Assembly (NCBI GenBank): GCA_963971575.1
Contig: OZ020619.1
Coordinates: forward strand, 23,876,813-23,940,812
DNA: 64,000 bases
From: Liopterus haemorrhoidalis
Lineage: Eukaryota > Arthropoda > Insecta > Coleoptera > Dytiscidae
Reading direction: 5' to 3'
Shown here: positions 60,165 through 64,000 of the stretch, piece by piece
How positions within the stretch are numbered: position 1 is the first letter of the stretch
Layout: every line of letters starts with the position of its first letter
The notes under the pieces: model-generated
Told to the model about the DNA's origin: nothing
The model's database searches: none
What the model saw: the letters and a program-made list of their open reading frames with translations, nothing else
Translations under genes and position numbers: made by a program

Positions 60165-60540
60165 CAGTTCCCGAACCCCTGGGGGTTCGCGGGGTGTACA
60201 AAGGGGGTTCGCGAAAATAATATTGTAATGGCGGAATTGTTCTACCAAATTTTATTGTTTTTTTTTACCTGTCCTTGAACGACTACATAGGGCAGTGTTT
60301 CCCAAACGGTGTATCGCGGCACTTTAGTGTGCCGTGAAATTTTAGGAGTGTGCTGCGAAATTTTACAATTTTCCATTTAAACTTATATTCAATAACACAT
60401 AGCTGTGCCGCAAAAAAATTTTTACACGTCAAAAGTGTGCCGCGAACTTAAAAGTTTGTGAAACACTGACATAGGCGGTTCGCCAAATTCATTCGGATTT
60501 TATAAGGGGTTCGAGAGGAGAAAAAGGTTGGGAAACAATG
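60165..60540. mobile_element. hAT MITE with GGTTCGCG internal words
   Basis: CAGTTCCCGAACCCC faces CATTGTTTCCCAACC (reverse complement). GGGGTTCGCG words near both ends. It is interrupted by the hAT MITE 60293-60468. TSD eroded. Confidence 0.5.
60293..60468. mobile_element. hAT MITE, 176 bp
   Basis: Ends CAGTGTTTCCCAAAC and, reverse complemented, CAGTGTTTCACAAAC. Flanks ACATAGGG and ACATAGGC match at 7 of 8. Inner GTGTGCCGCGAA-type words are repeated. Confidence 0.82.
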
Positions 60541-60773
60541 GTTTAAGGGAATAATGTGTTGTTTTTAATTTTCCATTATTGTTTTTCATTTTCATCTGTC
60601 AAAAAACGAAAAAATTTACAATTCATAATGAAGCTGTAGTGTTACAATTTGGAGCAAAACAATACACCAATATGCATTCTAAAACAAAATATTGTCACGT
60701 GGGTGGTTTGATTGAGACAACTCCTGGTTTCAACATAACAAATTTATTAAACATTTATTAAATTTACAATATA

Positions 60774-61141
60774 ATGTTTGAATTGGTCCATGGAGTTGGG
60801 GAAGTCTTCGGTACCCCGTGTTGGCCAGGATCGGCTTGGACCTATCTCCGAGGCGGGGGCTACCCATCCAGGAGTCGAGGAGCCTGGAGAAGTCTTCTTC
60901 CACTCACATGGTCACTACTTGCTTGGCTTCACCCTCAGTACAAGTATCTGGCGTCAGTGTCTTGGCCGTCACCGTGTGGACTAATACGTGCAGAGGAGTT
61001 GGCTATGTTCCACTGCCTCCATATTCTGTGACATCCATCCTTTTGTAACCGAAGGTTAACCCAGTTCCAATATTCATTCGTCATGACAAATATTTCCTCA
61101 TTACGAAAATGCGGCGTATGCATTTCGTAATCAGGCCACAT
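60774..61141 (-). other. GC-richer block with possible coding fragment
   Basis: This is markedly less AT-rich than its surroundings. The longest minus frame (61141-60935) begins MWPDYEMHTPHFRNEEIF and includes TNEYWNWVNLRLQKDGCHRI, then ends. I do not recognise it. It could be a retrocopy or captured exon. Confidence 0.3.
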
Positions 61142-62160
61142 ACGTCAGACGCTGACAAAAAGTTTTTTAATCAGACAGCTGACCGTCACAATGTCTAGAT
61201 GTCGTAATCCTGACCTAGGATTACCTATGTGACATTACCCCCTTCCCCATCAGCATGGCGCCGCCACATGCAACACATAAACAAAATTTAAAAACATCAA
61301 AATAATAAAACCAATGGCAAAAAAAAAAAAGTTTTGAAGTTATTAAAGACTTAGAAACTTGTCAGGTATTTCTACGCTGTTGGCTCATGTGACGTTTCTA
61401 GATGGCCACCAAAAATGCGTAGACACAACTCCCTAATACCTGACTGGCGGCTAAGGGCTCCTTGGTGCGAGGAAATTTGGAAAATTTTAATTTTGATCGA
61501 CATTTGTGATTCAGCCGCATGTTTAAAAATGGAACTTCTGGAACTAATACCCAACGTATTAAAAAATAGACTTAACGATAAACGTGTACTGTTATATTTT
61601 ACTTGTTATAAATTACTCAAAAACCTGTAAAAATATAGTACATCTGATTTTTACATAAATATTTACATACAACTGATTAATTTCCAGATGACTTGTATTC
61701 TTACTGGGTTGTGGTACTTGCAGAAAGGAAAAAAAAAATAAATAAAAAAAATAAATAAATAAATAAATAAATAATAGATTAAAATTTTGATACCCGTTAC
61801 GTTGGTTATCTGTTGCCTTGGGTAGTTGCTTGCCCTCGCGAAATTTAATAACGTAGAATATTACTGCAACAAATATATAATTACAAAGAAAATCTGCAAA
61901 TTTCACATCAATCAGTGTTACTCAAAAGATTTTCGTAATTTCCAAGTGACAATTAATAATGAATCCTATGCAATAATATATTTAACTATTTTATTAATTT
62001 TTCTCTATTTTATTCAGAATCCATGTATTCTTTATAGTGAAATAAAATATTATTGTTACGTTTAAATGGTACAAACGTAAATTAATTAACTGATTTGGAT
62101 AATCCTTTGAACATTGTATGTATAGATTAGAATTTCCCAAGTGTTATTGGCTATATCAGT
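61142..62160. other. AT-rich spacer
   Basis: Nothing recognised beyond an AATA/AAATAA tract around 61730-61775. Confidence 0.4.
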
Positions 62161-62260
62161 GTTTTTCAACCGGGGTGTCACGACACTCTCACCGGGGTGC
62201 TACCAATTTGAAAAATTATTTCAACGTTAAATTGCTCAGAACTTGCTGTTTGTTATAGGC

Positions 62261-62934
62261 CAGGGGCGCTCAAACAATCGATCGCGATCGACTGGTCGAT
62301 CGCGAGAGGTTTTTAAGTCGATCGCGTACATATTTATAAAAAGTATTTTAAGTATTTTTTTACAGTTATTGTAATTTAATAGTTATTAATTTAGTAACGA
62401 ACATTAAATGTTAAACTATCTGATAGAATAATAGATGATAATTTAAGATTTAACATTTAATAGATATTATTTGGAATGAGGTAGATCTCATTCCAGTCTT
62501 GAAAATTATGTCAGATATACATCTCAAAGCCAGAGCAACAGATAACAAATTTTGGGCTTGTTTATCTGAAGAAAAATATCCATGTTTGAAACAAATAGCT
62601 CTTCAGTTAACAGCATTATTTGGGTCAACTTATTTGTGCGAGTCTGCGTTTTACGAAATGAAAATAATTAAATCTAAATATCGTAATCGGCTCAGTGACG
62701 AACATCTTAATTCATGCTTGCGTTTGGCACTTGTAACTATGTGCCGTGTTATGAAAAGTATGCAGATGACATGCAATGCCATTCATCAACATCAAAATAA
62801 CATTAATTGTTGTATCTTTGCAATTAATAAATATAACCATTTATGAACTTTGTATTTTATTTTTACCTAGTCGATCGCTTGCCGCCTAATGGTTTTATGG
62901 TCGATCGCCGATGGTTTAAGTCTGAGCGCCCCTG
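62261..62934 (+). mobile_element. hAT element, exact 8-bp TSD, carrying a transposase end
   Basis: TTATAGGC at 62253-62260 and 62935-62942. Ends CAGGGGCGCTCAAAC and, reverse complemented, CAGGGGCGCTCAGAC. CGATCGC words are concentrated near both ends (62279-62330 and 62870-62912). 674 bp, internally deleted. Confidence 0.92.
62508..62846 (+). pseudogene. hAT transposase dimerisation domain only
   Basis: An open frame from ATG 62508 gives about 112 residues: WACLSEEKYPCLKQIALQLT, LFGSTYLCESAFYEMKIIKS, then KYRNRLSDEHLNSCLRLALV. This is the C-terminal dimerisation domain of SCAND3/GTF2IRD2/EPM2AIP1-type hAT proteins (STY.CE..F..M..IKS..R..L...HL). The BED finger and catalytic residues are absent. 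The frame is undamaged, so a small protein could in principle be made, but no promoter evidence exists. Confidence 0.8.
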
Positions 62935-62952
62935 TTATAGGCTAATGATAAT

Positions 62953-62954
<2 letters not shown>

Positions 62955-62993
<39 letters not shown>
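62955..62993. repeat. (TA)n microsatellite
   Basis: About 17 TA units just beyond the hAT TSD. Confidence 0.9.
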
Positions 62994-62995
<2 letters not shown>

Positions 62996-63004
62996 AGATG
63001 TGTG

Positions 63005-63085
63005 TTTTTGAACTCTCAGTATTTTTTCTATGCGTGGGTCAAAGAGTTGTATAAGCATGCCAAAATTTCATTAAAAGCATGCTAA
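63005..63085 (+). repeat. Composite repeat fragment, 3' module
   Basis: TGGGTCAAAGAGTTGTATAA and ATGCCAAAATTTCA match 31200-31240. Confidence 0.6.
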
Positions 63086-63829
63086 ATTATTCATTTGTAC
63101 AAAACAAAAATAATACAGAATAGAAAAAAATAATAATAATATGTTGCGAAAAATACAATATAATATAATAATAGTTTAAAAGGCAATTTTTTATGACCTT
63201 TTTAAAAGTGATAATATTATTTATTGAAAATTAAGCATGCTCTATTAATCGGTGAATTATACGCCGAGTTAGTGCGATTCTGTGGTAAGGAAAAGAGTAC
63301 ATTAGTTGTAGTATTATAAGATGGTACGTGAAACATCAGAATGTTTATGGGCAATCACCTAGTATATCATTGACAATTTTAAACAGAAATGACGAATCAA
63401 GAAATAATAACTATCAGTATGAAACAGTCATTTTGACTTAATTTTGGTCAAAATTTGTTACTAACACATCTACATATGTTGATAACTGACATTGCCTCCA
63501 CCCAAGGCCGTGCCCAACAATTTTGGCGCCTGAGACTGACGATATTCACTGCGCGCCCCATGATATGCTCTTAGAAAAAAAAAATCTATATTAAAAAAAA
63601 AAACTGTTATAGCCGCTAATGTCACAGATACTATGCGCACACACTAACCAGAACGACTCGAATTAGTCTTAAAAAATAAACTGTGGTTTTAATTAAACTC
63701 CTAGTAATAAAAATTAGGTACAGGATATATATGAAAGTTTTACCGATAATTTTGCATATTTTATTTATATTTTCATATATTATTTTCTTTTTTTTTTTTA
63801 ATAGGGTGTTGTAGCTATGGCCACCAAAA
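63086..63829. other. AT-rich spacer
   Basis: Around 63505-63570 a GGCCGTGCCCAACAATTTTG stretch looks like a hAT end without its partner. Otherwise nothing. Confidence 0.35.
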
Positions 63830-64000
63830 AAACTCGTATAACGTCACTCATGTGTACAGACACTGTGTGTACTGTCTGTCGGTACGGCAGAAATTGTAGC
63901 CAAACCGCTTAACATAGAGAGTTGAAATTTGGCATGCTTATACAACTCTTTGACCCGCACATAGGAAAAATACTAAAACATCTAAAAAAACATATCCATC
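63830..64000 (-). repeat. Composite repeat, 3' module, reverse orientation
   Basis: The minus strand from the window edge matches the end of the 30210-31353 copy (GTGCGGGTCAAAGAGTTGTA; CTCTATGTTAAGCGGTTTGG), including the CAGA-derived tract. It is cut by the window end. Confidence 0.7.

Noticed and set aside
62163..62205. hAT left end CAGTGTTTTTCAACCGGGGT
   Set aside because: It looks like a hAT tip but no right end or TSD could be found before the next element.

Overview
The window is AT-rich nuclear DNA from an animal, most likely an insect with a large, repeat-laden genome. The evidence is a host gene with GT..AG introns, abundant hAT, mariner/Tc1, piggyBac, Harbinger, copia, gypsy, Penelope and LINE copies, tRNA-derived SINE-like repeats, and short TTAGG runs of the insect telomere type. 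There are no bacterial-style operons, no CRISPR arrays and no intact tRNA or rRNA genes that I can see. The species cannot be fixed from this sequence alone. || One host gene is clear: nicotinate phosphoribosyltransferase (NAPRT, plus strand), with a coding exon at 10191-10872, a 20.6-kb phase-1 intron, and a second coding exon at 31478-32445. The two exons encode 549 residues, and a polyadenylation signal follows 75 bp after the stop. Nearly everything else is transposable elements in various states of decay, many bounded by target-site duplications (TSDs) that can be read by eye. || Layout. 1-9200: the 3' end of an R2-like retrotransposon, LINE tails, hAT and Harbinger-type elements, and a hAT inserted in a tRNA-derived SINE. 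9200-10190: upstream region of NAPRT. 10873-31477: the NAPRT intron. It holds a hAT (11241-16033) with a hAT MITE, a mariner, smaller MITEs and a Penelope element stacked inside; a Tc1-like element with ~150-bp terminal repeats (16523-20364) carrying a 746-bp pure TG array and a THAP-bearing insertion; further hATs, including 27679-30164, whose orphan coding region contains an inverted middle segment; and a composite repeat copy next to exon 2. 32446-41098: a deleted mariner, hAT MITEs and a gypsy remnant. 41099-47865: a four-level nest in which a piggyBac contains a copia with identical LTRs, which contains a 938-bp element with 8-bp TSD, which contains a long-TIR mariner MITE. 47866-64000: composite repeat copies, a Harbinger with a HARBI1-like start, a long inverted-repeat element around a LINE 3' end, and several hATs with clean 8-bp TSDs. 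|| The only pathway content is NAD salvage through NAPRT. The other coding sequences are transposition genes, nearly all broken. The nested TSDs give a readable relative order of insertions. I found no convincing new biological system. The best leads are the rearranged orphan transposase in the hAT at 27679-30164, the unclassified element at 44364-45301, and the composite repeat family whose copies carry unlike tRNA-derived cores at the same position.
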